A stretch of 15,033 nt of DNA from JAHJTW01 sp964545545 (GCA_964545545.1 CAZJGK010000078.1:1-15033), one strand, 5' to 3'; shown: positions 7,452-15,033, numbered from the stretch's first letter. Numbers and translations are program-made. Notes: generated from the letters alone by a model not told the origin.

Positions 7452-7458
7452 CCTTTCC
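7452..7458 (-). promoter_or_regulatory. Ribosome binding site that sets the kinase start
   Basis: On the minus strand GGAAAGG lies five bases before ATG 7446-7444. The alternative in-frame ATG at 7524-7522, which would add 26 residues of arginine- and glycine-rich sequence, has no such site. Confidence 0.6.
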
Positions 7459-7491
7459 GGAAACGGAGACGCGCACCCCCGAGCGCGAATC

Positions 7492-7508
7492 CCGGGCCTT
7501 GGGCCCGG
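7492..7508. repeat. GC-rich hairpin upstream of the histidine kinase
   Basis: CCGGGCC (7492-7498) and GGCCCGG (7502-7508) form a perfect 7-bp stem with a three-base loop. It lies 46 bases upstream of the preferred kinase start in the 168-base divergent gap shared with the glycosyltransferase. It may be a leader hairpin; no T-run follows on either strand. Confidence 0.5.
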
Positions 7509-7614
7509 TTCCATTCCTCAGCATTTATCGGCGGTAAACCCGAGGGGTTGACCATTGGTTGCCCGTGGGGCCATCATGGGAGACAACACCGCATAACGGA
7601 AACGAGAGGGCCCG

Positions 7615-8892
7615 ATGTCCAAACACACGTTGCTGCTGATCAACAAGTACTATCATGACACCGGGCCGGCCGGCGGCGTCGGCCGCTACCTGGTCCAGGA
7701 AGAAGAGGACCTTGCCCGAGCAGGCTGGAGAATCGTGCCCTTCGCCATGGCCGAACCCTCGGCCCGCCCCAGCGTCTGGTCGGACTATTTCGTCAAGGCG
7801 CGGGACTACAGCCAACCTCGGTTCGGCTGGGGAGGGTTCAAGGACGCCATTTCCCTGATCTGGAATACCGAGGCCGCAGCCAAGCTGGAAAAATTGCTGG
7901 AGCGGGTCCAACCGGACGTGGCGCACGTGCACAACATCTACCACCACCTGTCCCCCTCCATCCTGAACGTCCTGCGGCGGCATCGCATTCCCATCGTCAT
8001 GACCCTGCACGACCTGCGCCTTCTTTGCCCGGCCATCCACATGCTGCGCAACGGGGAAATCTGTGAAAGGTGCCGGGGCGGTAACTTTCATCAAGCGGTG
8101 CTCGGACGCTGCGTGAAGGATTCCCGCACCGCCTCCCTGCTGGCCGCGGTCGAAACCTTTCACCAGCGGTCACGCCGCCTGTACGAAAACCAGGTGGACC
8201 TGTTCCTGTGCCCCAGCCGCTTCATTCGGGACAAGTACATCGCCTGGGGCTTTCCCGCCCACAAACTGCGGCACCTGCCCAACTTCGTCGATCTGGAGCA
8301 GTGGCATCCCGACCGGATTCCCCGGGCGGAATCCCGCGACGCCTATCTTTTCTTCGGGCGTCTTTCCCGGGAAAAGGGCCTGCGCACCCTGCTGGAAGCT
8401 CAACACAAGTGGGAATCCGGCCATGCCGCGGACGAGGTGGCCACGCCACCGTTGCAGCTGTTGATCGCCGGGGAGGGGCCCTGCGGAGAAAACCTCAAGG
8501 TGTTCGCCGGGGCTCTGAAACTGAAAACCGTGGAATTACTGGGCTCCCTGGAACCGGAGGCCTTGCGGCGCGCCCTGGGCCGCTGTCGTTTCACCGTTCT
8601 ACCCAGCGAATGGTACGAAAATGCCCCCATGGCGGCCCTGGAATCACTGGCGTCCGGAATTCCCGTTGTGGGCACCCGTCTGGGCGGCATCCCCGAGATG
8701 ATCACCCAGGGGCGCAACGGCATCCTGGTGGAACCCCATGACCCCGACAGCCTGCTGGCCGGAATCATCCAGGCCTCGGCCTTCACGCCACACGTCGGCG
8801 AAAAAGCGCGCGCCTGGGCCGAGCAGAACGCTTCCCGCAAAACCCACATGGAAAACCTGCAAAATATTCTTACCGAGGTCATGGCGCGGTAA
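7615..8892 (+). CDS. Glycosyltransferase family 4 (GT-B fold)
   Basis: The 425-residue protein has a glycine-rich N-terminal loop, NKYYHDTGPAGGVGRYL (10-26). MTLHDLRLLCP (129-139) is followed by a cysteine cluster at C138, C150, C153 and C166 (GEICERCRGGNF, LGRC), typical of a GT4 subgroup acting on surface polysaccharides. The C-terminal Rossmann domain has FGRLSREKGL (247-256), IAGEGP (284-289) and the donor-binding EX7E motif E335-E343 in SEWYENAPMAALE, then SGIPVVGTRLGGIPEMI. GT4 enzymes transfer sugars from nucleotide donors with retention of configuration, usually at the cytoplasmic face in LPS, capsule or exopolysaccharide synthesis. The specific sugar cannot be read from the sequence. 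ATG is preceded by GAGAGGG. It is a lone gene: no other polysaccharide gene lies in the window, and a strong hairpin follows the stop. Confidence 0.93.
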   Translation: MSKHTLLLINKYYHDTGPAGGVGRYLVQEEEDLARAGWRIVPFAMAEPSARPSVWSDYFVKARDYSQPRFGWGGFKDAISLIWNTEAAAKLEKLLERVQPDVAHVHNIYHHLSPSILNVLRRHRIPIVMTLHDLRLLCPAIHMLRNGEICERCRGGNFHQAVLGRCVKDSRTASLLAAVETFHQRSRRLYENQVDLFLCPSRFIRDKYIAWGFPAHKLRHLPNFVDLEQWHPDRIPRAESRDAYLFFGRLSREKGLRTLLEAQHKWESGHAADEVATPPLQLLIAGEGPCGENLKVFAGALKLKTVELLGSLEPEALRRALGRCRFTVLPSEWYENAPMAALESLASGIPVVGTRLGGIPEMITQGRNGILVEPHDPDSLLAGIIQASAFTPHVGEKARAWAEQNASRKTHMENLQNILTEVMAR

Positions 8893-8896
8893 CGAA

Positions 8897-8926
8897 TGAG
8901 GCCGGTCCCCCGGGGAACCGGCCTCA
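8897..8926. terminator. Hairpin between convergent genes, probable bidirectional terminator
   Basis: TGAGGCCGGT (8897-8906) pairs perfectly with ACCGGCCTCA (8917-8926) around a CCCCGGGG-containing loop. It begins five bases after the glycosyltransferase stop and ends 27 bases before the protease stop, so it separates convergent transcripts. Neither side has a good T-run, so termination may be imperfect or need a factor. Confidence 0.6.
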
Positions 8927-8953
8927 ACCAAACCACCATGCTCATCCGGCAGC

Positions 8954-11900
8954 CTAATCCAGCAGGATGGGAACCTCGAGCACCACGGGGCCCGGCCCGC
9001 TTGCGGCGTGGGGTTTGGCGTCGGGATCCTTGAACCGCACGACCCCAAAGATCTTGCGGTCGCCCGGAGCCTCCGGCCAGTCACCTGCAAAACTCAGATC
9101 CAGATTCGCAGGCACTCCGGCGTACAGGCGCAAAGGATCCATGGGACCGCTGACCTTACCGCCCACGGGTGTGGCCAGGAAATCCCGCTCCCGGCAGGAG
9201 AAGCCCCAGGCGGCCATGTCACCGGGCATGGCAAAGGCCCCCACCACCTGCAGGGAATAGGTGGCCTTTTCCTGGCCCTGAGGCAGGGAAACCCCCATGT
9301 CCACCACCTGGCCGTCGAATCCGGCGGCGTGCACGGCCTTGCCGTCCGCGTCGAGAATATTCACGGCGCAGTCGGTAAAGAGGTTGGCGATTTTTTTGGT
9401 CATCTTCAGGTGGAACTCCGCCCGCGGGGTCGTCCGATCAAGGGTGAAACTGCGGCTCCAGGTGTCGGTATCCGCAAGGGAAACATCCTGCTCATCACTG
9501 AACCCCTGAATCAGGGCTTCGGCTTCGCCCCGGAAAACACCCGGCAGAAACCGCGTCACCTGCACATGACCCTTGGCGGACTTGCCGGGAGCCGACCGGG
9601 ACAACTTGCTCACCACCGCCGGGGTGGCCGTGTATCCGTCAAAGGCCACGGTCATGCGGTAGCTGGTTGTCGCACGGGCCAGGATCGAGGTCGCCACATC
9701 GATCTCCCAGGTTCCGGTCACCAGATCCGGGCTCAGAATGGCGGTTTCCAGCACGGGCCGTCCGTCCACGCTGGCATAACCATGATAGCCGCCGCAGGCA
9801 TGACCGTCGGGGTCAAAGATCTCCGTCAGGGCTGCCGCGCCCTGGGATGCGCCGATGTCCTTGCTCACTTCCAGCCGGACGCGCATGGCGCTGGCTCCAG
9901 GCGGCACATTCACGAAATAGCGGCGCGCCGAGCTCTGGGCCAATTTTTGGCCCTCGTAGACATGCAGATAGTCATTGTCCGGCCCGAAGGCGTCACCCCG
10001 CACCACGGTGTTCCACAGGTAGAACTCCCGCGCAGCCAACCCGCCCAGGTCGCCGCCATCGAGGCTGGCGATGATGCGGCCGGAAACGGCGCCGGACTTC
10101 GGCAGCCGCTGGCCGTTGTAGCGGCAGGTCACGGTCATGCCCATGTCGCCGCGGATGTAGCGTTCACCGGAAACGAGTTCGAGCCAATCGGCGTCACTTT
10201 TGAATTTGAAGCTGCGGAAGAAATTGTCCTTCTCCTGCGGACCCAGATCGGGGTGGAACACCGGCTTGACGGTAAAGGTCACGGTGCGGGGGGCCTCGGG
10301 CTCACCGCCGGGCGTCCGCCAGTAGGCCGCTTCGGCCTTGCCGTCCGCCTGGAAGGGGCAATCCGTGCTGATCTCGTACCACAGCACATCGTGGGCCGAT
10401 TTGGAGCCGGCCAGCTGGCGCAAGACTTCCCAGGCCGCAGGCACGTTCACCAGGCCGCCGCCCTGGTCCAACAGGCCCAGGCCCGGCACAGGTTGGGCAC
10501 CGGCGATCAGAGCGCGTTTGACCATCCCCCAGTGGATATCCCGCTTCTCCTGGGCCGCCGCGCTCACCAGACACGCCACCGCGCCGGTGGTCTGGGGCGA
10601 GGCCATGCTGGTCCCGTTGTAGCGGGCCATACCGTCGACAAAACCGGGCACCGTGCTGAGGGCCGAACCCGGGGCGACCACGTCGGGTTTGTTGGTTTCA
10701 CCCCCGCGGCTGCTGAAATTGAACAGGGTGTTCTCGACCAGGTTCGCGTTGTAGAGATCACGGCCCGTATCACGGGACAGGAAAGCGCCCGAGCTGATCA
10801 GGCTCCAGGCCGTGGCCGGCAGACCGATGCTGGAAATCCCCGGGCCCTCGTTGCCGGCGGAAGTGCAGGCGTAGAGGTGGGGGTGCTTGCGCAGCAGATC
10901 GTTCAGCCAGCCGCCCATGGCATCGTCGCCTTCTTCCACCGCGATGATGCCGAAGCTCATGTTGATCACCACGGGAATCCCGTAGCGTTCCTCGAAGTCA
11001 GCCGCGTACTGGTAGGCTTTCTTCATGCTCTGGGTACGCGTGGCCCCACCGGCCAAACGGTTGTCGCCCAGTTTCAGGGACATGAGGTACGCGCCCGGCG
11101 CGGCGCCGTTCAAACCAGCCTGCCCCATGACGTCGTGACCGGCGGCAATCCCGGAGCAGTGGGAACCGTGGCTGCCGTCATCGAAATGGAATTCCACCGT
11201 AGGCGGCAAAGGCGTGCCCAGCTGATCCTCTTCAGGCCGGACGTTCACTTCCCACGCCATCAGCACGCGCGAGTCCGGAGCATTGTCGCTGGCCAAGGCG
11301 AAGGTGTCATGGTTGACGTGATAGTCACGCAGCACCGTTTCGCCCGCCAGGTCGCCATCGCCGTCGGTGTCCACAACCACCAGCCACACCAGCTTCGACT
11401 GGCGTTCACGGGCCACGGTGCGGGCCGCGGTATCATTCAGATTCTGCAGCTGGTCGTAACCCTTGCCGATTCCCAGGGCCTGCTCGACCTCATCCCGCGG
11501 GGCGGCGTAGGCCAGAAAACCGAAGCTGTCCGAGGTGTCGCCATCGTCGTTCAGGTCGTTGACGTCGGGATTGTTGAGGAACCGGCTTTCCTTGATGGTC
11601 CCGATGTAGACCGGATAGCCGAGCGGATCATCCGTCCGCGGCGCAACGGCCAGGGACCCCGCCCCGCGTAGGACCAAGCCCTCGGCGGTCTTGAAGACGG
11701 GAGAGCCCGCTCCGCCGCTGGTGTCCACCTCGGCCAGGGCGGTTTTCCAGTCCCCTTCCGTGCTGAAGTCCCGCACCTCGATCAGCTTGTTCTCGCCTGT
11801 GGTCGTGGTTTGCAGCCCCGGAGCATAGGCATCGATGCCCGTGTCCAGGATGGCTACGACCACGCCGCGGCCGTCAAACCCTGGATGGGCCTGGGCAAAC

Positions 11901-12043
11901 GCCACCGCGCCGGTCTGGCGCGCCGGAAGGAAATTCCATTCCTGGTCCCCAGCGGCGCCGCCGAGAAAGAAGAAACTCGGGACCAGGACCAGGGCCGCAG
12001 CCAAGGCAAAGATCACCCGTGAAGTAGAAATGTGACGGCGCAT
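8954..12043 (-). CDS. Secreted S8 serine peptidase, tripeptidyl-peptidase II-like
   Basis: Counting from ATG 12043-12041, the protein has 1029 residues and a clear signal peptide (MRRHISTSRVIFALAAALVLV, cleavage near GGAAG). The subtilase triad is D67 in VAILDTGID, H292 in DDGSHGSHCSG and S479 in NGTSMASPQ, with oxyanion N398 in TSAGNEGPG. About 225 residues separate Asp and His, far more than in subtilisin. That insert and its flanks resemble eukaryotic tripeptidyl-peptidase II: DTGIDAYAPGLQTTTTG after the Asp, DTDGDGDLAGETVLRDY inside the insert, GAAPGAYLMSLKLGDNRL after the His. After the catalytic domain come beta-rich regions, including SDADWLELVSGERYIRGDMG. Human TPPII is about 1249 residues and intracellular, so this copy is shorter and exported. 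An in-frame TTG at 12070 would add nine residues, but GGAGG lies six bases before the ATG. It likely degrades external or periplasmic peptides; exopeptidase activity is not proven. Confidence 0.92.
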   Translation of the reverse strand: MRRHISTSRVIFALAAALVLVPSFFFLGGAAGDQEWNFLPARQTGAVAFAQAHPGFDGRGVVVAILDTGIDAYAPGLQTTTTGENKLIEVRDFSTEGDWKTALAEVDTSGGAGSPVFKTAEGLVLRGAGSLAVAPRTDDPLGYPVYIGTIKESRFLNNPDVNDLNDDGDTSDSFGFLAYAAPRDEVEQALGIGKGYDQLQNLNDTAARTVARERQSKLVWLVVVDTDGDGDLAGETVLRDYHVNHDTFALASDNAPDSRVLMAWEVNVRPEEDQLGTPLPPTVEFHFDDGSHGSHCSGIAAGHDVMGQAGLNGAAPGAYLMSLKLGDNRLAGGATRTQSMKKAYQYAADFEERYGIPVVINMSFGIIAVEEGDDAMGGWLNDLLRKHPHLYACTSAGNEGPGISSIGLPATAWSLISSGAFLSRDTGRDLYNANLVENTLFNFSSRGGETNKPDVVAPGSALSTVPGFVDGMARYNGTSMASPQTTGAVACLVSAAAQEKRDIHWGMVKRALIAGAQPVPGLGLLDQGGGLVNVPAAWEVLRQLAGSKSAHDVLWYEISTDCPFQADGKAEAAYWRTPGGEPEAPRTVTFTVKPVFHPDLGPQEKDNFFRSFKFKSDADWLELVSGERYIRGDMGMTVTCRYNGQRLPKSGAVSGRIIASLDGGDLGGLAAREFYLWNTVVRGDAFGPDNDYLHVYEGQKLAQSSARRYFVNVPPGASAMRVRLEVSKDIGASQGAAALTEIFDPDGHACGGYHGYASVDGRPVLETAILSPDLVTGTWEIDVATSILARATTSYRMTVAFDGYTATPAVVSKLSRSAPGKSAKGHVQVTRFLPGVFRGEAEALIQGFSDEQDVSLADTDTWSRSFTLDRTTPRAEFHLKMTKKIANLFTDCAVNILDADGKAVHAAGFDGQVVDMGVSLPQGQEKATYSLQVVGAFAMPGDMAAWGFSCRERDFLATPVGGKVSGPMDPLRLYAGVPANLDLSFAGDWPEAPGDRKIFGVVRFKDPDAKPHAASGPGPVVLEVPILLD

Positions 12044-12049
12044 AGGAAA

Positions 12050-12054
12050 CCTCC
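12050..12054 (-). promoter_or_regulatory. Ribosome binding site that sets the S8 protease start
   Basis: GGAGG on the minus strand lies six bases before ATG 12043-12041. It falls inside the longer frame that begins at TTG 12070, which argues against that start. Confidence 0.8.
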
Positions 12055-12124
12055 GTGGAACGAACCTCAAGGGTCAAAATCCCACCCGGGATCGGGTTTT
12101 GGCAATGGCGGGGGTACAAACCAT

Positions 12125-12153
12125 ATTATAGGGGTCGCACAGTTCTCGTACAA
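12125..12153 (-). promoter_or_regulatory. Sigma-70-type promoter for the S8 protease
   Basis: On the minus strand TTGTAC (12153-12148) and a consensus TATAAT (12130-12125) are separated by exactly 17 bases. Transcription would begin near 12118, giving a leader of about 75 bases before the protease start. This is the best promoter match in the window. Confidence 0.7.
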
Positions 12154-12177
12154 GATCGGGGATCGGTCGTGTAGAAT
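12149..12177 (+). promoter_or_regulatory. Possible promoter for the PLP enzyme, overlapping the protease promoter
   Basis: TAGAAT at 12172-12177 is a plausible -10, 46 bases before the PLP-enzyme start. The -35 position 17 bases upstream reads TACAAG (12149-12154), a poor match, and overlaps the -35 box of the opposite promoter. Tandem GATCGG copies lie in the spacer (12154-12166). Confidence 0.35.
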
Positions 12178-12222
12178 CCTCCCATCTTGTCTGTAACCGG
12201 TATGGAGGAAGGAAAACACCCC

Positions 12223-13407
12223 ATGAAGAATATCCAGGACAAAGGCATGATGACGCGTATCATCCATGCCGGCCAGCACAGCGATCCCGCCACCGGAGCC
12301 GTTTCCACACCCATCTACCAGAGTTCAACGTTTGCCTTCCGGGATGCGGACCACGGGGCGGCCTGTTTCGGCGGCGCCCCGGGCTACAAGTATACCCGGC
12401 TCGGCAATCCCACCATCGAGGCCCTGGAAAACAACATCGCCACCCTGGAGCATGGTTGCGGCGCCTTGGGCGCGGCTTCCGGCATGGCTGCGGTCAACAT
12501 GGTGTATCTAACCTTGCTGGGCCAGGGCACCCATGTCGTCGCCACCGAGAGTCTTTACGGTCCCAGCCGCATGATCCTGGAGAACGAGTACCCCCGCTTC
12601 GGGGTTGAAAGCACCTTCGTGGACAGCTCTGACCCGGCCAACGTGGCCGCGGCCATGCAGGACAACACCAAGCTGGTGTACGTGGAGACTCCGGCCAACC
12701 CGACCCTGATCCTGACCGATATCAAGGCCTGCGCCGAGATCGCCCACCAGCACGGCGCCCTGATCGCGGTGGACAACACCTTCGCTTCGCCGTACCTGCA
12801 GAATCCCCTGGAACTCGGCGCCGATATTGTCCTTCACAGCATGACCAAGTTCATCAACGGCCACACCGACGTGGTCGCGGGCATCGTCGTGGCGAAGGAC
12901 CCGGAGGTCCTCGCCCGCCTGCGCAAAGTACACTATAATATGGGCGGGACCATGGATCCTCATCAGGCGTGGCTGGTGCTGCGCGGGGTCAAGACCCTGG
13001 GGCTGCGCATGGAACGCGCCCAGGAGAACACCATGAAGCTGGCGGCCTTCCTGGAAAAGCATCCCAAGGTTTCCTGGATTCGCTACCCCGGCCTGGAAAG
13101 CCATCCCCAGCACGCGTTGATGCTCCAGCAGATGCGGGGCGGGGGGGCCGTGATGAGCTTCGGTGTCAAGGGCGGGATCGAGGCCGGCAAAACCTTGATC
13201 AACAACGTCCAGATCCCTACTCTCGCGGTGAGCCTGGGTGGGATCGAGTCGCTGATCGAGCACCCGGCGAGCATGACTCACGCCGGCATTCCGCCCCAGG
13301 AGCGGATGGCCGCTCATATCAGCGACGATCTGGTGCGCATCGCCGTGGGCTGCGAGACCTACGCGGACCTGGAAGCGGATATGTCACAGGCGTTGGATTT
13401 GATCTAA
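12223..13407 (+). CDS. Trans-sulfuration PLP enzyme (methionine gamma-lyase / cystathionine gamma-lyase type)
   Basis: The 394-residue protein belongs to the Cys/Met-metabolism PLP family. Y57 and R59 (YKYTRLGNPT) bind phosphate from the neighbouring subunit, and ASGMAA (85-90) forms the phosphate loop. Y112 in LYG stacks on PLP, D184 in VDNTF holds the ring nitrogen, and K209 in HSMTKF carries the Schiff base. R372 in VRIAVG should bind the substrate carboxylate. LAVSLGGIESL resembles methionine gamma-lyase, but the active-site Cys of those enzymes (C116, in LYGC) is Pro114 here. Cystathionine gamma-lyase, gamma-synthase or acylhomoserine sulfhydrylase activity is therefore equally possible. 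ATG 12223 follows a GGAGGAAGG tract; an in-frame TTG at 12187 and an ATG at 12202 lie upstream, the second overlapping that tract. It is probably cotranscribed with the next gene. Confidence 0.9.
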   Translation: MKNIQDKGMMTRIIHAGQHSDPATGAVSTPIYQSSTFAFRDADHGAACFGGAPGYKYTRLGNPTIEALENNIATLEHGCGALGAASGMAAVNMVYLTLLGQGTHVVATESLYGPSRMILENEYPRFGVESTFVDSSDPANVAAAMQDNTKLVYVETPANPTLILTDIKACAEIAHQHGALIAVDNTFASPYLQNPLELGADIVLHSMTKFINGHTDVVAGIVVAKDPEVLARLRKVHYNMGGTMDPHQAWLVLRGVKTLGLRMERAQENTMKLAAFLEKHPKVSWIRYPGLESHPQHALMLQQMRGGGAVMSFGVKGGIEAGKTLINNVQIPTLAVSLGGIESLIEHPASMTHAGIPPQERMAAHISDDLVRIAVGCETYADLEADMSQALDLI

Positions 13408-13437
13408 CCCGGCCCGACCGGCCTTGAAACGAGGGTG

Positions 13438-14718
13438 ATGTACAGGAACTGGGTCGATTCAACCAAGCTCAACCATCACACGGAACAGGACATGTGGGCG
13501 GTGGACTTCACCGCCCACCCCATGCTCGATCCTGGTTTTACCCACCATTCCTCGCGTCTGCAAACCCTGACCCGGCTGACTTACCGGCGCATCGTGCAGG
13601 ATGATCAGGCCTACCGGCGGGAGCTCTCGCGCCTGTTCTACCCCGTTGACTCCGACCAGGCCCATGACGCCTCCATGGCCGATTTGAGGCGCATGGCCGC
13701 CGAATATCTGGTCGAGGCGGATGTCTATCTGGCTTCCACCATCGAATTGTTGCCCCACACCTGCCGCGATGCCGTTTTACCCCTGCCGGTGGTGACCTCC
13801 GGCAAGGATGTCCGCGACATGATGGGGCTCTCTTTCTACGGGGATACCGAGCGTGTGCGCTACGAGGCCCGGCGCAAGCTCTGCCTGGCCCAGATGCTCC
13901 TGCAGATCGATCATACCCGCGACGTCCAGGACGGCCCCGCGCACATGAGCTACTTCGAGAATCTGCTGAACGAAGGTATCTGGAGTTTTTCCAAGCAGAT
14001 CCATGACATGAGCATCGGTTTCCGGCTGAGCGAAGACGGTGACACTATCCATTACTCGACACAGCCCGGCCCCGAAGATCAGCGCTGGCAGTTCCGTTCG
14101 ACCTTCATCGAGAAACCCATAGGCCGCCGGTCCGTTGCCCTGGACATCCTGTATTACAACTGCCGCTTCAAGCGCGCGGTCAATCCCATCACCTTCGAGG
14201 TCATCGACGGCAAGCATCACGTCGTGGAGCACCTGCGCTGGGGAGACATGCGCGAGGGAAGAAGCGGTTCAATCCTGTCCAAGATGATCCGCAAGGACAT
14301 CAACAATCCCCAGGCCATCGGGGACATCATCGGCGCCATGTTCATCGTCAACGACAACAACGACCTGAACGACCTGCTGGGATTGTTGGATTCCTGCATC
14401 GGTGCGCCCCTTGGCTGGCGCAACGTGACGGACACCCTGCAGGATGTCCCGGTCAGCAGCACCCTGAACTCCTTCAGCAGCAAGCAGTACAAGGTTTTCA
14501 AGGGGGATGTGGACATCCTCTGCGATGATGGCGGACAACCCTACCGTTACCCCGTGGAGATCCAGATCTACACCCTCGAAAGCTACCTGCGCACGGTCTG
14601 CGGATCCCACGACGCCAATCATCTGGCGCTTAAGCTGCGCCAGTTCCTGTACGGACTCGTGCCGCGGATCTTCCCCCGGAAAATCTACGGCACCGAATGG
14701 CTGGATACGTGGATGTGA
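13438..14718 (+). CDS. Unrecognised protein with RelA/SpoT-like C-terminal region
   Basis: The 426-residue protein is not one I recognise over its full length. Residues 1-260 match nothing I know and have no signal peptide, membrane segment or HD motif. Residues 273-400 follow the motif order of the RelA/SpoT nucleotidyltransferase fold: GRSGSILSKMIRK (274-286), IGDIIGAMFIVND (294-306), YKVFKGDV (351-358) and YPVEIQIYTLESYL (371-384). In that family the DxxG[IA]R Asp and the Glu of EVQIRT are catalytic; D296 and E374 occupy those places. The usual GYRSxH box is altered and the Arg/Lys G-loop is weak. It may make or bind a nucleotide signal, or have lost catalysis. It starts about 30 bases after the PLP enzyme, so an operon is likely. 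GTG at 13435, directly before the ATG, is an alternative start. Confidence 0.75.
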   Translation: MYRNWVDSTKLNHHTEQDMWAVDFTAHPMLDPGFTHHSSRLQTLTRLTYRRIVQDDQAYRRELSRLFYPVDSDQAHDASMADLRRMAAEYLVEADVYLASTIELLPHTCRDAVLPLPVVTSGKDVRDMMGLSFYGDTERVRYEARRKLCLAQMLLQIDHTRDVQDGPAHMSYFENLLNEGIWSFSKQIHDMSIGFRLSEDGDTIHYSTQPGPEDQRWQFRSTFIEKPIGRRSVALDILYYNCRFKRAVNPITFEVIDGKHHVVEHLRWGDMREGRSGSILSKMIRKDINNPQAIGDIIGAMFIVNDNNDLNDLLGLLDSCIGAPLGWRNVTDTLQDVPVSSTLNSFSSKQYKVFKGDVDILCDDGGQPYRYPVEIQIYTLESYLRTVCGSHDANHLALKLRQFLYGLVPRIFPRKIYGTEWLDTWM

Positions 14719-15033
14719 TCAGTTGGTCCCCGGAAATTTAATCTGATCGATGAGTTCACCCTTGCGATACACCCGGTAATCGAAGGGGAACGGGAAATCT
14801 CCCGAACGCATGTGTAACTCAACGGTTCCGTCGCGAAACTCCCGCGTATATTCGTCGCCGTCAATGGTCATACCACTGAGAGCAGGGCCCAGGTTGTACT
14901 CGACGTCTGGGATGCCGGCGTCGTGAACTCCGAATCCCTTGTAGGTGATCGAGACACCGTCGGTGAGCATGGCCACCACCCGGGCCAGGTTGCCGCCATT
15001 GATATCCAGAGGGTTGAGGTCACTGTCGAAATA
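14719..15033 (-). CDS. C-terminal part of an unrecognised protein
   Basis: An open minus-strand frame enters from the right edge and ends at TGA 14721-14719, giving the last 104 residues of a longer protein. I do not recognise it. The visible part is soluble and probably beta-rich, with alternating short strands and turns (GVSITYKGFGV, EYTREFRDGTVELHMR, FDYRVYRKGELIDQIKF). An Asp/Asn-rich segment (FDSDLNPLDINGGN) lies at the cut end. There is no membrane helix in it. Its stop overlaps the palindrome TGATCA that also ends the convergent gene on its left. An internal ATG exists at 14979-14977, but the frame is open upstream of it to the window edge, so the start is most likely outside. Confidence 0.65.
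   Translation of the reverse strand, partial: YFDSDLNPLDINGGNLARVVAMLTDGVSITYKGFGVHDAGIPDVEYNLGPALSGMTIDGDEYTREFRDGTVELHMRSGDFPFPFDYRVYRKGELIDQIKFPGTN

Noticed and set aside
7447..7524. N-terminal 26-residue extension of the kinase from ATG 7524
   Set aside because: No ribosome site there, a GC hairpin lies inside it, and a good site precedes ATG 7446.
7524..8163. A 212-residue minus-strand frame between the kinase and the glycosyltransferase 5' part
   Set aside because: It lies opposite the glycosyltransferase N-terminal domain and has no domain or ribosome site.
9008..11671. An 887-residue open frame on the plus strand opposite the S8 protease
   Set aside because: It is in exact codon register with the protease on the other strand and stays open because that gene avoids TTA, CTA and TCA codons. 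It is Gly/His/Arg-rich with no recognisable domain.

Overview
The window is GC-rich bacterial chromosome carrying ten genes: two cut by the window edges and eight complete. I see no rRNA, tRNA, CRISPR array, insertion sequence or phage gene. Three features suggest an uncultured lineage near Krumholzibacteriota, Eisenbacteria or the wider FCB assemblage: a secreted protein with an NPFNP-type FlgD-Ig/T9SS-like C-terminal domain, a GreA fused to a very long helical N-terminus, and a bacterial homologue of tripeptidyl-peptidase II. This placement is inferred from gene content only.

Left part (1-5344, all minus strand). It begins with the N-terminal 291 residues of a PilB/GspE-type pilus or secretion ATPase with a c-di-GMP-binding-like MshEN domain. 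Next comes a 319-base gap with an AT-rich stretch and a good terminator for the following gene. That gene is the 750-residue GreA fusion. Between GreA and the small secreted FlgD-Ig protein lies a perfect 12-bp inverted repeat. The secreted protein has a structured leader that resembles a c-di-GMP-I riboswitch in part. A membrane-anchored zinc metallopeptidase follows, reading left from 5344.

Middle (5422-8926). A CobB-like class III sirtuin on the plus strand converges on a membrane histidine kinase on the minus strand. The kinase reading frame runs 177 bases into the antisense of the sirtuin. A GT4 glycosyltransferase diverges from the kinase and ends at a strong hairpin.

Right part (8954-15033). 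A secreted 1029-residue subtilase is built like eukaryotic tripeptidyl-peptidase II, with a long insert between catalytic Asp and His. It diverges from a trans-sulfuration PLP enzyme, and the candidate divergent promoters overlap. The PLP enzyme is probably cotranscribed with an unrecognised 426-residue protein whose C-terminal part looks like a divergent RelA/SpoT nucleotidyltransferase. That gene meets the 3' end of a final minus-strand gene in a single TGATCA that supplies both stop codons.

The genes do not form one pathway. The strongest shared theme is the cell envelope and secretion: pilus ATPase, secreted FlgD-Ig protein, metallopeptidase, membrane kinase, glycosyltransferase and secreted protease. 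A secondary theme is nucleotide signalling, through MshEN and the RelA/SpoT-like protein.
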